Positions 17,049 to 26,581 of a stretch of 64,000 nt of DNA are shown here, piece by piece (within the stretch, counting starts at the first letter, position 1; each line of letters starts with the position of its first letter). A program made the position numbers and the translations under genes. The notes beneath the pieces are model-generated. The model saw nothing but the letters and a program-made list of their open reading frames with translations, ran no database searches and was not told where the DNA came from. This DNA is from Planctomycetales bacterium (GTDB taxonomy: Bacteria > Planctomycetota > Planctomycetia > Isosphaerales > Isosphaeraceae): NCBI GenBank assembly GCA_027449865.1, contig DAIDKV010000164.1, positions 53,540-117,539 on the forward strand, written 5' to 3'.

Positions 17049-20000
17049 TCACCGTACCCCCGCCAGTTGCTTGCCGCCTCCCGCCTTCGATGGCGCCGTC
17101 TGCCGGTTGGCGACGAAGTCGATGAGGATCGGCGTGGCGATGTAGACGGTGCTGTAGGTTCCGCTCAGGAACCCGACGACCAGGGCGAAGGCGAACCCGT
17201 GCAGCCCCTCGCCGCCGAAGAGGTAGAGGATCAGGACGACCAGCCAGGCCGTGAACGACGTGAGGATCGTCCGACTCAGGGTCTGGTTGATGGCGTCATT
17301 GACCATCTGATTGGTCAGGTTCGGCGTCTTCCCCTTGATTTCTCGGATTCGGTCGAAGATCACGATCGTGTCGTTGACCGAGAAGCCGATCAGCGTGAGG
17401 AACGCGGCGACGATCGGCAGGTCGATCTTGAACTGATCGATCTGGAGGAGCTGGCCGACTCCGGGGATGAGTGCCAGCCAGTAGCTAACGGCGATGGCGC
17501 CCAGGGTGATCAGAACGTCGTGGACGACGGCCAGGACCGCCGCGAACCCGTAGGTGAACGAGTGGAATCGCCACCAGAGGTAGGCGATGATGATGAGCCA
17601 GCTCGCGACGGTCGCGATAATGGCGAGGGTTTGCGTCTCTCCAGCGACCGTCCCGCCGAACGTGGCGAGTCGTTCGAAGAGAAGGTCGCGGTTGTTCGCC
17701 AGCGAGTCGGCCAGCTTGACGAGCTGGGCGTTCGCCACGTCGGGCTCCAGGTTGGTCCGCAGGATCAGGTGCGTTCCACCGCCGGCCGTCGCCGATGTGC
17801 TCGTGGTCGTCGACGCGGTCGGGGTCGCCCGAGGAGTCTCCTTGATCTCAAACCGCGACTGGGGATTGGCGATCCCGGCCGCCTCGAGAACCTTGGCGAA
17901 CTCGGCCGAGACCGCGAGCGGCGGCGACTGGGCGCTGTTGAACGCGGTGGTGTTGAACTTCAGGTCGTACTCTCGCCCGCCGGCGAACCGATCGGTCACG
18001 GCCTCGGGATCGGTCGACTTCGGCGCCGTCGGGATGGGACGGCCCTCGCCGTGGGTCATCTCGACCCGGGCCAGGCTTGCTCCAAACGCCTCAAGAATCT
18101 TGTTCTTGACGTCTTCCGGCCTGTCGTTGGTCGTCCGGATGTTGAACCGGGTCAGGCTGGTGTCGTCGCTCACGCGGAGGCTTTCGACCGTCACGTCGGG
18201 CAGCTCGCGAGCCTTCTCGCGGACGAACTCAGCGCGTCGCGAGTCGGAGAGCGCCTTGACCGTCGGGTCGCTCTCATTCAGGCGGATCGTGACCAGGGTT
18301 CCGCCGGTGAAGTCGATGTTAAACATCCCCTTCCCGCGAACGCCGGTCGCGATCAGACCAAGGACGATCAGGAGCAACGACCCGGCCATGCAGTAATAGC
18401 GCGGGCCGATGAAGTCGATGTTGGTCCTGTCCATCATCTTCAGCATCTTGATGTTCTTCAGCCATCCGCGCGAATACGCGAATTCGAAGATCACCCGCGA
18501 CATGAAGACGGCCGTGAACAGGTTCCACGCCATCCCGATCATCATCGTGAGCGCGAAGCCCTTCACTTCCTCGGTGCCGACCAGATAAAGGACGACCGCC
18601 GCGAGGAAGTTGGTCACGTGCGAGTCGAAGATTGTGACCCAGGCCCGGTTGAACCCGTTCCGGATCTGCTGCGCGAGGCTCGCGCCCCGCTCCTTTTCCT
18701 CTCGCATGCGCTCGAAGACCAGCACGTTGGCATCGACGGCCATACCGATCGTCAGCGCCAGGCCGGCGAGACCGGGCAGCGAGAACGTCGCCTGGATGAA
18801 CGCCATCGAGCCAATCAGCAGGATCATGTTCACGACCAGCGCCAGCACCGCGACGACGCCCGCGAACCGATAGTACGCCAGCATGAAGATCGGAACGACC
18901 AGCATCGAGACCCAGATGGCCCGAATGCCCTTGGCGATCGTGTCCTCTCCCAGCGTCGGACCGACCTTCTCCTCCTGAAGAGGCGTCGGGTCAAGGCTCG
19001 CCGGCAGACTTCCCGCCCGGAGGACCTGCACCAGGTGATCCACCTCCTTCTGCTTGAAGCCCTGCGGACCGCCCTCGATGATCCCCGAGTCGCGGATCTC
19101 CGAGTTGATCGCCGGAGCGGACATCACGATGTTATCAAGGATGATCGCAAGCTGATATCGAAACGCTCCCCCTTCCTCGGGGAGGTGGTGGAAGGTGAGC
19201 TTGCCGAACCGCGAGGCGCCCCGGCGGTCGAACTCGAACCGGACGGCCGGCTGCATCTTGTCGTCGATGTCCTGCTTGACCTGGCGGAGGTACTTGCCGG
19301 TGACTTCCTGGCCTTCGCGGTCCTTGTTGCAGAGGATCCAGGTCTCGACCCGCCCGGGCGCCACCTTTTCCTCGCGGATGATCGGGTCATCCGGTCCGGG
19401 GTTGCTCGGGTCGCGAACGCGGATCTGGCTGGGGTTGTAATCGATCCGGTACGAGTCGACCGAGGCGAGCGTGGTGGGCCGGTCGAGCTCGAGGAAGTTC
19501 CGGCTGTTCTGGTGGATGCGAATCCGATCCGAGTCTTCCTTGCCCGAGGAATCCTTGCCGATCAGAAGGATGTCGATCCCGTCGTAGATGTCCTTCCGCC
19601 AGTCCTGCTTGGGATCCTCGAGGATTTTCTCTTTCAGGGTGGGATTGGTCCCCGTGGAGATCTCACCGAGCCGTGCCCACTTGTACCGGGCGGGCGGGCG
19701 TGAGAGTCCTTCGGGCGACATGGCGCGGTCGATCACCTCACTGTCGTGCTTCCGGTTCGCCAGGATGCGGAACTCCAGCGCCCCGACGTCGATCAGCATC
19801 CGCTTGACGTCCTCGACCTCCTCGTTGCTGGCCTGGGGGAGGATGATCTCGATCCGCTGCGAGCCGATCTGGCGGATCGGGATTTCCTTGACGCCCTCGG
19901 GATCGGCCCGCTTCTTCAGCGCCGAGACGAGTTCCTCCATCTTGAAGCCGGGAGGCAGGCTCTTGACGTCGACCTGGTAGACGAGGATCGTCCCGCCCGA

Positions 20001-20105
20001 GAGGTCGATCCCTAGCTTGAGCTTGTCCTTGGGCGGCCAGACGGCATAAACCCCCGCGAGGGTAAACGCCGCGATCAGCGCGAATCTCCACGTGAAGTCC
20101 TTCAT
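17049..20105 (-). CDS. secDF: SecD-SecF fused protein translocase subunit
   Basis: A 1018-residue inner-membrane protein that uses the proton motive force to help Sec-dependent export. The SecD half has the first transmembrane helix, the LGIDLSGGT motif, the large periplasmic P1 domain and helices 2-6 (to about residue 560). The SecF half starts with a new helix and NIDFTGGTLV, followed by five further helices, giving twelve in all. Between residues about 690 and 780 the SecF periplasmic part holds an unusual insert rich in Thr and Ser (ATPTASTTTSTSATAGGG). It follows yajC by 135 bp in the conserved order tgt-yajC-secDF. Confidence 0.96.
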   Translation of the reverse strand: MKDFTWRFALIAAFTLAGVYAVWPPKDKLKLGIDLSGGTILVYQVDVKSLPPGFKMEELVSALKKRADPEGVKEIPIRQIGSQRIEIILPQASNEEVEDVKRMLIDVGALEFRILANRKHDSEVIDRAMSPEGLSRPPARYKWARLGEISTGTNPTLKEKILEDPKQDWRKDIYDGIDILLIGKDSSGKEDSDRIRIHQNSRNFLELDRPTTLASVDSYRIDYNPSQIRVRDPSNPGPDDPIIREEKVAPGRVETWILCNKDREGQEVTGKYLRQVKQDIDDKMQPAVRFEFDRRGASRFGKLTFHHLPEEGGAFRYQLAIILDNIVMSAPAINSEIRDSGIIEGGPQGFKQKEVDHLVQVLRAGSLPASLDPTPLQEEKVGPTLGEDTIAKGIRAIWVSMLVVPIFMLAYYRFAGVVAVLALVVNMILLIGSMAFIQATFSLPGLAGLALTIGMAVDANVLVFERMREEKERGASLAQQIRNGFNRAWVTIFDSHVTNFLAAVVLYLVGTEEVKGFALTMMIGMAWNLFTAVFMSRVIFEFAYSRGWLKNIKMLKMMDRTNIDFIGPRYYCMAGSLLLIVLGLIATGVRGKGMFNIDFTGGTLVTIRLNESDPTVKALSDSRRAEFVREKARELPDVTVESLRVSDDTSLTRFNIRTTNDRPEDVKNKILEAFGASLARVEMTHGEGRPIPTAPKSTDPEAVTDRFAGGREYDLKFNTTAFNSAQSPPLAVSAEFAKVLEAAGIANPQSRFEIKETPRATPTASTTTSTSATAGGGTHLILRTNLEPDVANAQLVKLADSLANNRDLLFERLATFGGTVAGETQTLAIIATVASWLIIIAYLWWRFHSFTYGFAAVLAVVHDVLITLGAIAVSYWLALIPGVGQLLQIDQFKIDLPIVAAFLTLIGFSVNDTIVIFDRIREIKGKTPNLTNQMVNDAINQTLSRTILTSFTAWLVVLILYLFGGEGLHGFAFALVVGFLSGTYSTVYIATPILIDFVANRQTAPSKAGGGKQLAGVR

Positions 20106-20196
20106 CCTCGTCCCCTCCTGCCCGGCGATGCGGCGCGGGCGGCAACCTGAACCGGCCCCCGGAGCGACCGTCGTTGAGCGGATCTCCCGAAATCAA

Positions 20197-20227
20197 GGCC
20201 AGACGCCCTCTCCGGGGGCGCCTGGCC
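20197..20227 (-). promoter_or_regulatory. Stem-loop between yajC and secDF
   Basis: GGCCAGACGCCC (20197-20208) pairs with GGGCGCCTGGCC (20216-20227) at 11 of 12 positions around a 7-base loop. It lies in the 135-bp gap between yajC and secDF. No T-run follows on the minus strand, so it is more likely a processing or attenuation hairpin that sets the yajC/secDF ratio than a full terminator. Confidence 0.35.
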
Positions 20228-20240
20228 GGCCGGGGTCGGC

Positions 20241-20591
20241 CTACGATTCGGCCGGTTTCTCGCCGCCGGGCTCCAGCACGCGCGCCACGCTCGAGCGGGC
20301 GAACTTCACCCGAATCCCCTTCTCATCGTCGATCCGAAGCACGACCGTGTCCGAGGCCGTGTCGACCGACGAGACCGTCCCGTAGATCCCGCCTGACGTC
20401 ACCACCCTGTCGTTTTTCTTGATCGCGTCGATCATCTCTCGACGCTTCTGCTCCTGCTTCCGCTGCGGCCGGAGGACCATGAAGTAAAAGAGGCCCACAA
20501 AGCCCGCGATGTAGATCGGAAGCAGCGCGGCACCCGAGTTATCCTGCTGGGCAATCAGCGGCGAAAGCACGACCGGCCATGCAAATCTCAT
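20241..20591 (-). CDS. yajC: Preprotein translocase subunit YajC
   Basis: A 116-residue single-span membrane protein of the SecDF-YajC accessory complex. A short N-terminus is followed by the transmembrane helix ending in FYFMVLRPQRKQEQKRR, the typical YajC signature, and a small SH3-like domain with NDRVVTSGGIYGTV. I use ATG 20591 because the 34 residues upstream in the same frame are arginine-rich and unlike YajC. Neighbours are tgt upstream and secDF downstream, the order seen in many bacteria. Confidence 0.9.
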   Translation of the reverse strand: MRFAWPVVLSPLIAQQDNSGAALLPIYIAGFVGLFYFMVLRPQRKQEQKRREMIDAIKKNDRVVTSGGIYGTVSSVDTASDTVVLRIDDEKGIRVKFARSSVARVLEPGGEKPAES

Positions 20592-20712
20592 CGAAGATCC
20601 ATCAAGCCCGAAGGCTCGTCCAAACGTGACTGGAGACTCGTCCGGCAGGCCGCCATGGCGCGTCCGGGACCGCGATCCGAGGCCCTGCCGCATCTTCTTT
20701 GCAATCTAACGA

Positions 20713-21873
20713 CTAGGGCCCCAAAGCTTCAAGGATCTGCAATCGTAACGGGACGAATCGCCCCGCCGAAATCGCCTCGCGAATCCGGCGCGTCAGCCGG
20801 TGGAGATACGCCAGATTGTGGATCGACGCCAGGATCGGCCCCAGCATCTCTCCGGCAAGAAACAGATGCCGAAGGTACGACCGGCTGAACTTCCGGCACG
20901 CCAGGCAGTCGCAACCCTCCTCCAGCGGACGGAAGTCCATCCGGTGGCAGGCATTACGCAGCTTCACCGGCCCAACGTCCGTGAAGCACGTCGCATTCCG
21001 GCCGTTCCGGGTCGGCATCACGCAATCAAACATGTCGATTCCGGTGGCGACGGCGTCGAGGATGTCCTGCGGGCGGCCGACGCCCATCAGGTAGCGAGGG
21101 CGATCTTCGGGGAGGAGGTGGGTGGAAGCGGCGAGGGCCCGGCGGACCTCGTCGCGGCCCTCGCCGACGCTGACACCGCCGACGGCGTAGCCGTCGAAGT
21201 CCATCGCCAGCAGGGCCTCGGCGCACTCGGCGCGGAGGTCGGCGTGGGCGCCTCCCTGAACGATCCCGAAGAGGGCCTGATCGGCACGGGAATGGGCGTC
21301 CTTGCAGCGCCTGGCCCAGCCGATGGTCCGGCGGACGGCCTCGGCGATCGCGGATCGCTCGGCCGGGAGCGCGGGGCAGTGATCGAGACACATCGCGACG
21401 TCGGCCCCGAGTGCCTCCTGGATCGCGACGGCGCGCTCCGGGGTCAGTTCCAGTTTTCGGCCGTCGATGTGCGATCGAAACGTCACACCGGTGTCGGTGA
21501 TCTTGTTCCGGGCGGCGAGGCTAAAGACCTGAAAGCCGCCCGAGTCGGTGAGGATCGGCCCGTCCCATCCCATGAATCGGTGCAGCCCGCCGGCGGCGGC
21601 GATCACCTCCTCACCGGGCCGAAGGGCCAGGTGGAATGTGTTCGCGAGGATCATCCGGGCGCCTGTCTCGGCGAGCGGGCCGGGGAGAATCCCCTTGACG
21701 GTCGCCTGGGTGCCGACCGGCATGAAGACCGGCGTCTCGACGGACCCGTGCGGCGTCTCGATCACGCCGGCGCGCGCCGACGAGCCCGGGTCGCGGGCCG
21801 TGCAGGTGAACTGCAAGGGCGATCGCGACCGGGCGGCGACGGTCGGGGGGCTTTCGAGGGTCGGGGTGGGCAC
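20713..21873 (-). CDS. tgt: Queuine tRNA-ribosyltransferase (tRNA-guanine transglycosylase)
   Basis: A 386-residue enzyme that exchanges guanine-34 of tRNAs with GU(N) anticodons for the queuosine precursor preQ1. The nucleophile and substrate loop are in [12 protein letters not shown] (about residue 115), with GGVSVGEG and the second Asp in [15 protein letters not shown]. The zinc site CxCxxC is in [10 protein letters not shown] followed by the distal His in RHLF. The N-terminal 25 residues before LQFTC are extra and proline-rich, so the GTG 21873 start is the least certain feature. It is the first gene of tgt-yajC-secDF. Confidence 0.95.
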   Translation of the reverse strand: MPTPTLESPPTVAARSRSPLQFTCTARDPGSSARAGVIETPHGSVETPVFMPVGTQATVKGILPGPLAETGARMILANTFHLALRPGEEVIAAAGGLHRFMGWDGPILTDSGGFQVFSLAARNKITDTGVTFRSHIDGRKLELTPERAVAIQEALGADVAMCLDHCPALPAERSAIAEAVRRTIGWARRCKDAHSRADQALFGIVQGGAHADLRAECAEALLAMDFDGYAVGGVSVGEGRDEVRRALAASTHLLPEDRPRYLMGVGRPQDILDAVATGIDMFDCVMPTRNGRNATCFTDVGPVKLRNACHRMDFRPLEEGCDCLACRKFSRSYLRHLFLAGEMLGPILASIHNLAYLHRLTRRIREAISAGRFVPLRLQILEALGP

Positions 21874-21880
21874 GTCCGGA

Positions 21881-23218
21881 TCAATCGTTCTTGAGCTTCA
21901 GGCCGAGACCGGTGAGCTTCTCGCGGACCTCGTTCAGCGAGGTGATCCCAAAGTTCTTGCACTCCAGGAGTTCGTCGCCGGTATGCTTGAGCAGGTCGCC
22001 GATCGACTGGATGTTCAGCTTGCTCATGCACTTGCGAGCCCGGACCGAGAGGTTCAGGTCGCCGATCGGCTTGGAGAGCATCGCCTGCATCTCGGGCGGG
22101 ACTTCCTGCGGCGGCTCCATCCGGTGGTCGTGCGGCCGTTCGGTCCCCTCCAGGGCCATGCCGAGGCGAAGCCCCTTGGCCTGCATCATCTCCTTGATCT
22201 CGGCGAGCGAGGTCTCGCCGAAGTTCTTGCTGGCGAGGAGCGCGGCCTCGGTTGTTCGGGTCAGGTCGCCGAGCGTCCGGATGTTCATCTTGCGGAGGCA
22301 GTTCCGGCTCCGGACCGAGAGCTCGAAATCGGTGACCGGAATCTCGTGAAGCTGCTTGAGCACGGTATAACCGCGCTCGGCTTCCTCGTCGTAATACATC
22401 CCCTTGCTCGCCTGGCAATCCTTGAGGAAGAGCCGGGCACGGGGATGATTGGGGTCGTGGGCAAGGATCTGCCGGTAGCAATTCTCGGCGTCCCGGAACC
22501 GCATCTCATCCTCGAAGAGGATGCCCAGGTTGTTCCAGGCCGCGAGCGGGACGGGAGGCCGCTCAGTGCATCGCTTGTAGTAATCGACCGCGACGTCGTC
22601 GTTCCCGTGGATATCGTTGATATAGGCCAGCTCGAAGAGGGCGCCGTTGTGGTCCCGGTCGATGGCGAGGGTCTGCTCAAACTCGGCGGCGGCGGCGGCC
22701 AGGTCGCCATCGGCGACGAGCAGGCAGCCCTGCTGGAAGTGAAACTCGGCCGACGAGGCCCCCGCCTTCTTCTGTGCTTCGAGGATCTCACGGGCCTCTT
22801 CGATCTTGCCGGCCCGACGGAGCGACCCGGCGCGGTGAAGCTCAGAGTTCCTCGCGTCGTAACCGAGCCGGTGCGCGTGGGCAAACGCCTCGGCGGCCGG
22901 CTCGAAATGTTGCTGATTCTCGAGCGCCAGGCCGCGGAAGTAGAACGCCATTCCGTTTTCGCCGGCGCGCTTCAGATGCTCCAGGCCGGAAATATAGCGG
23001 CCGAGCAGAACCTCGCCGACGCCGAGCCGAAGGTGCGCCTCGGGCTTGATTTCCTTTTCTTTCCGCTCCCGCTCCCGGATGTTGGCCACCGCCTCGCGGA
23101 GTGTTCGATATCGCGATGGATCGCGGTTAAGCAGCTCACGGAGGTCGGCCACGGCGGCGACGTCGAACGGCGTGCGATCCATGATCGCCCGGACGTCGGT
23201 GGTCATCATTTCGGGCAT
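21881..23218 (-). CDS. TPR protein with two RNA polymerase alpha C-terminal domains
   Basis: A 445-residue soluble protein. Residues about 55-285 are tetratricopeptide-like repeats (for example [20 protein letters not shown] and [20 protein letters not shown]). Two helix-hairpin-helix modules closely resembling the RNA polymerase alpha CTD follow: [16 protein letters not shown] with [17 protein letters not shown] (about 310-355) and [19 protein letters not shown] with [17 protein letters not shown] (about 390-440). In RNAP these modules bind UP-element DNA and activators. No RNAP assembly domain is present. The protein may therefore bind DNA or RNAP-associated factors as an accessory transcription protein, but this is inference. 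It ends 7 bp before tgt. Confidence 0.85.
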   Translation of the reverse strand: MPEMMTTDVRAIMDRTPFDVAAVADLRELLNRDPSRYRTLREAVANIRERERKEKEIKPEAHLRLGVGEVLLGRYISGLEHLKRAGENGMAFYFRGLALENQQHFEPAAEAFAHAHRLGYDARNSELHRAGSLRRAGKIEEAREILEAQKKAGASSAEFHFQQGCLLVADGDLAAAAAEFEQTLAIDRDHNGALFELAYINDIHGNDDVAVDYYKRCTERPPVPLAAWNNLGILFEDEMRFRDAENCYRQILAHDPNHPRARLFLKDCQASKGMYYDEEAERGYTVLKQLHEIPVTDFELSVRSRNCLRKMNIRTLGDLTRTTEAALLASKNFGETSLAEIKEMMQAKGLRLGMALEGTERPHDHRMEPPQEVPPEMQAMLSKPIGDLNLSVRARKCMSKLNIQSIGDLLKHTGDELLECKNFGITSLNEVREKLTGLGLKLKND

Positions 23219-23373
23219 ACCGGTATATCTCCCATCTCCCGACTCGGCTCCCGGTCGTCCCTCGTGGACCGCCAGGGGCGGGCCGCCGGAGTCTCCTCGT
23301 TTCGAGAATTCCGCATGCTACCAGAATCGGCGGGATCGTCCAAGCCCCGCGCCCGCCTTGTGCCTTGTCCGTC

Positions 23374-24660
23374 TCAAATTCCATCCGGACCGGGACGCGA
23401 GGGCGGGATGATGCTCGGCAGTTCCAGCCGGTGCCCGCCCGTCCCCTGAAGAAGCTGGTGCTTCGCCTGCGTGGTCTGGCCCAGGCCGTGAATCTTGATG
23501 AAGCCCAGCGCCGCGGTCGCGTCGTACTGATCGCCTTCCTCGTAGGTCGCCAGTTCGTGGCGATAGAGGCTGTTCTCGCTCTTCCGCCCGACCACCATCG
23601 CGTGGCCCTTGAAGAGCTTCATCCGAACCGTACCCGAGACATACTGCTGGTTTGAGACCGTGAACGCCATCAGGTCCTGGTGAAGCTGGCTGAACCAGAG
23701 GCCGTTGTAAATCAAATCGGCATAGGCCTGGCTGACCAGCGTCTTGAACCGGAGCGACTCCTTCGAGAGCGTGAGGAACTCCAGTTCCCGGTGTGCCTCG
23801 TGGAGCAGGACGGCTGCGGGCGCCTCGTAGATCTCGCGCGATTTGATCCCGACGAGGCGGTTCTCAATGTGATCGATCCGCCCGACGCCGTGCCGACCCG
23901 CCCGGCGGTTGAGTTCGTCGATCAGTTCGATCCCGTCGAGAGTTCGGCCGTCGACCGAGACGGGCTTACCCGCCTCGAAGCCGATCTCCACTTCTTCGGG
24001 CTCGTCGGGGGCCTGTCGAGGATCGGTGGTCCACTGGAAGGTCTCGGGCGGCGGCTCGACCCAGGGATCCTCGAGGATGCCCGCCTCGATCGACCGGCCC
24101 CACAGGTTCTGATCGGTGCTGAAGATCGATTTCTTCGTCGCCTCGACCTCGATCCCATGCTTCGCGGCGAACTCGAGCTCCTGGGTCCGGGTCCACTTCC
24201 ACTCGCGAACCGGCGCGATGATCTTGAGGTCGGGCGCGAGTGTCTGGAAGGTCACGTCGAACCGGACCTGATCGTTCCCTTTGCCGGTGCAGCCGTGCGC
24301 GACCGCCGAGGCGCCGTGCTCGCGCGCCACGCGTACCATGAGCTGTGCGATCAGCGGACGCCCGAGCGCCGTCGCGAGCGGGTATTTCCCCTCGTAGAGC
24401 GCTCCGGCGGCGAGCGATGGATAGGCGAAGTAGTCGATGAAGAGGTTCCGGGCGTCCTCGGCGATGGCGTCGATCGCGCCGGTGCGGAGCGCCTTCTGGC
24501 GGATCGCCTCGATATCCTGCCCCTGGCCGAGGTCGCAGGTGTAGGCGATCACGTCCATGTTGTACGTTTCATTGATCCATTTGACCGCGACGGACGTATC
24601 TAGTCCGCCGCTGTAGGCCAGAACCACCTTCTCGCGCGCACCGCTCGTTTCGCTCGACAC
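23374..24660 (-). CDS. argG: Argininosuccinate synthase
   Basis: A 428-residue enzyme joining citrulline and aspartate with ATP in arginine synthesis. The PP-loop AYSGGLDTS is at residues 15-23, and GCTGKGNDQVRF is the citrulline/aspartate-binding signature. GIGRIDHIENR near residue 285 reads GVGRIDHIENRLVGIKSRE, also conserved. It is the longer variety of ArgG (about 430 rather than 400 residues), with an extended C-terminus. Start is GTG 24660. It lies 47 bp downstream of lysC, consistent with a shared aspartate-consuming theme, although no other arg genes are here. Confidence 0.95.
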   Translation of the reverse strand: MSSETSGAREKVVLAYSGGLDTSVAVKWINETYNMDVIAYTCDLGQGQDIEAIRQKALRTGAIDAIAEDARNLFIDYFAYPSLAAGALYEGKYPLATALGRPLIAQLMVRVAREHGASAVAHGCTGKGNDQVRFDVTFQTLAPDLKIIAPVREWKWTRTQELEFAAKHGIEVEATKKSIFSTDQNLWGRSIEAGILEDPWVEPPPETFQWTTDPRQAPDEPEEVEIGFEAGKPVSVDGRTLDGIELIDELNRRAGRHGVGRIDHIENRLVGIKSREIYEAPAAVLLHEAHRELEFLTLSKESLRFKTLVSQAYADLIYNGLWFSQLHQDLMAFTVSNQQYVSGTVRMKLFKGHAMVVGRKSENSLYRHELATYEEGDQYDATAALGFIKIHGLGQTTQAKHQLLQGTGGHRLELPSIIPPSRPGPDGI

Positions 24661-24707
24661 GGATCGACCTTTCTCAGTTGAATGGGCTTGCTTCGCTCAC
24701 CAGGAGA

Positions 24708-26513
24708 TTAATGCGAACGCGCGTTCTCTCGCGCCAGCGCGAAGGCACGCTGAAGGCAATCGAGTCCCTCTCGGCCGCGGTCCACGTCGGTCCCGACGTT
24801 GATGCGAACCTCGCTCGTGTTGATCAGGTTGACATTGATTCCGCGCTCGGCGAGCGCGGCGAACATCCGGGTGGCGACGCCGGTATGCGTGCGCATTCCG
24901 ACACCGATCACCGAGAGCTTCGCCATGGCCGGCTCCACGGCGATCTCGTGCGAGCTGGTCGGCCGGACCGCCTCGACGGCCCGCTCGGCCGACTCTCGAG
25001 GTACGGTGAACGAGAGAATCGAGTCGCCCGCGGCGCCGACGTTCTGCACGATCATGTCGACGAAAACGCCCGCATCGGCGATCGCCCGAAAGACCTTCGC
25101 CGCGTATCCCGGCCGGTCGGGAACGTGAAACAGGGTAATCCTCGCCTGAGACTCATCCAGCTCGACGCCGCCGATGACGAGGTCTTCCATTCCGAGCCTC
25201 CGGGGCGGCTGGCCCTCGCCGCTTGCCTCGACGAGCGGGACCAGATCCATCAGCGCCTCGGATCGTTTCGGAACGAACGGCGATTCCTCCACCACGCCTC
25301 GGTCGAGCCGGAACGCCTCGTGAACCACCCGAAGCGCGGCGACCGCCTCACTCCGCCGGACCAGCACGCTGATCTTGATCTCGCTGGTCGTGATCATCTG
25401 AATATTAAATCCGGCCTTCGCGATCGCCTCGAACATCGCCGTCGCGATGCCCGTTCCGGTCCGCATTCCCAGGCCGACTACCGAGACTTTCGCCACCTCG
25501 GCGTCGTGCGTCACGCCCGAGGCCCCGCACTCGCGTGCCGCGGCCTCCGCGGCGCGAAGGGTCTCCGCCAGGTCTCCCTTCGCGACCGTGAAGCTCACCT
25601 CGGTCTTTCCGCTCGTCGCGACGTTCTGCACGATCATGTCGACGACCAGGTGCGAGGCTCCGATCGTCCGGAAGATCCCGTGGACCACACCTGGCCGGTC
25701 AGGAACGCCGAGGATCGTGATCCGGGCCTCGTCCTTCGCGAGCGCGGCGCCGGTCACGACGGCACCGGCCCGACGCGCCGATTCCTCGTCGACGATCCAG
25801 GTCCCGGGTGCGTCGGAGAACGAGCTACGGACGTGGATCGGGACGCCGTACTTCTTGGCGAACTCGATCGATCGCGAGTGCATCACGCCGGCGCCCAGGC
25901 TCGCCAGCTCGAGCATCTCGTCGTAGCTGATCCGGTCGATCTTGCGGGCCTCGGGGACGACCCGGGGATCGGTCGTGTAGACGCCGTCGACGTCCGTGTA
26001 AATCTCGCACCCGTCCGCGCCGAGAACCGCCGCGAGGGCGACGGCGGTTGTGTCGGATCCGCCCCGGCCGAGGGTCGTGATGTTGTAGTTCTCGTCGACC
26101 CCCTGAAAGCCGGCGACGATCACGATCTTCCCCTCGCCGAGCGCCTGGAGCATCCGTTCGGTGGAGATATTCCGGATGCGTGCCCGCGTATGGAAGCTAT
26201 CGGTCACCAGCCCGATCTGGGCTCCGGTGAAGCTGATCGCCGGAACGCCCAGGCTTTCGATCGCCATCGCCATGAGCGCCACGCTGACCTGCTCGCCGGT
26301 CGAGAGAAGCATATCCATCTCGCGGGCGGGCGGGGTCTCGGTGATCTCCTTCGCCAGCGCGATCAGTTCGTCGGTGGTATGGCCACGCGCCGAGACGACC
26401 ATCAGGACACGATCGCCCCGGTTGTGGGCCTGAATCGCCCGACGAGCCGCCGCCAGGATCTTGTCGGAATCGGCGACGCTGGTGCCGCCGAATTTCTGCA
26501 CGATCAACGCCAA
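24708..26513 (-). CDS. lysC: Aspartate kinase with four ACT domains
   Basis: A 601-residue aspartokinase catalysing the first step to lysine, threonine and methionine. The kinase domain starts LALIVQKFGGTSVADS and contains GRGGSDTTAVALA and YTDVDGVYTTDPR. It is followed by two tandem ACT pairs: VPDRPGVVHGIF and GMRTGTGIATAM, then VPDRPGYAAKVF and GMRTHTGVATRM. The usual bacterial enzyme has only one pair; four-ACT forms are known from cyanobacteria and give complex lysine/threonine feedback. I start at TTG 26513 because it gives the canonical first residues and has GGGAG upstream; an earlier in-frame TTG (26558) adds 15 atypical residues. It is next to the probable homoserine kinase and near hom. 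Confidence 0.93.
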   Translation of the reverse strand: MALIVQKFGGTSVADSDKILAAARRAIQAHNRGDRVLMVVSARGHTTDELIALAKEITETPPAREMDMLLSTGEQVSVALMAMAIESLGVPAISFTGAQIGLVTDSFHTRARIRNISTERMLQALGEGKIVIVAGFQGVDENYNITTLGRGGSDTTAVALAAVLGADGCEIYTDVDGVYTTDPRVVPEARKIDRISYDEMLELASLGAGVMHSRSIEFAKKYGVPIHVRSSFSDAPGTWIVDEESARRAGAVVTGAALAKDEARITILGVPDRPGVVHGIFRTIGASHLVVDMIVQNVATSGKTEVSFTVAKGDLAETLRAAEAAARECGASGVTHDAEVAKVSVVGLGMRTGTGIATAMFEAIAKAGFNIQMITTSEIKISVLVRRSEAVAALRVVHEAFRLDRGVVEESPFVPKRSEALMDLVPLVEASGEGQPPRRLGMEDLVIGGVELDESQARITLFHVPDRPGYAAKVFRAIADAGVFVDMIVQNVGAAGDSILSFTVPRESAERAVEAVRPTSSHEIAVEPAMAKLSVIGVGMRTHTGVATRMFAALAERGINVNLINTSEVRINVGTDVDRGREGLDCLQRAFALARENARSH

Positions 26514-26581
26514 GTGGAATGCTCCCGTGGCGGGCCCTCGCCGGCCATCTTCGACCAACGAGACCAGCGCCTATGGATCAA

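Noticed and set aside
16989..19703. 904-residue open frame on the plus strand opposite secDF
   Set aside because: Antisense shadow of a well-supported gene; its sequence is Asp/Arg/Gln-biased with no motif, as expected for GC-rich antisense frames. The similar long frames opposite pyrC, pyc, lysC, the FtsK-like gene, selB and the GH32 gene were dropped for the same reason.
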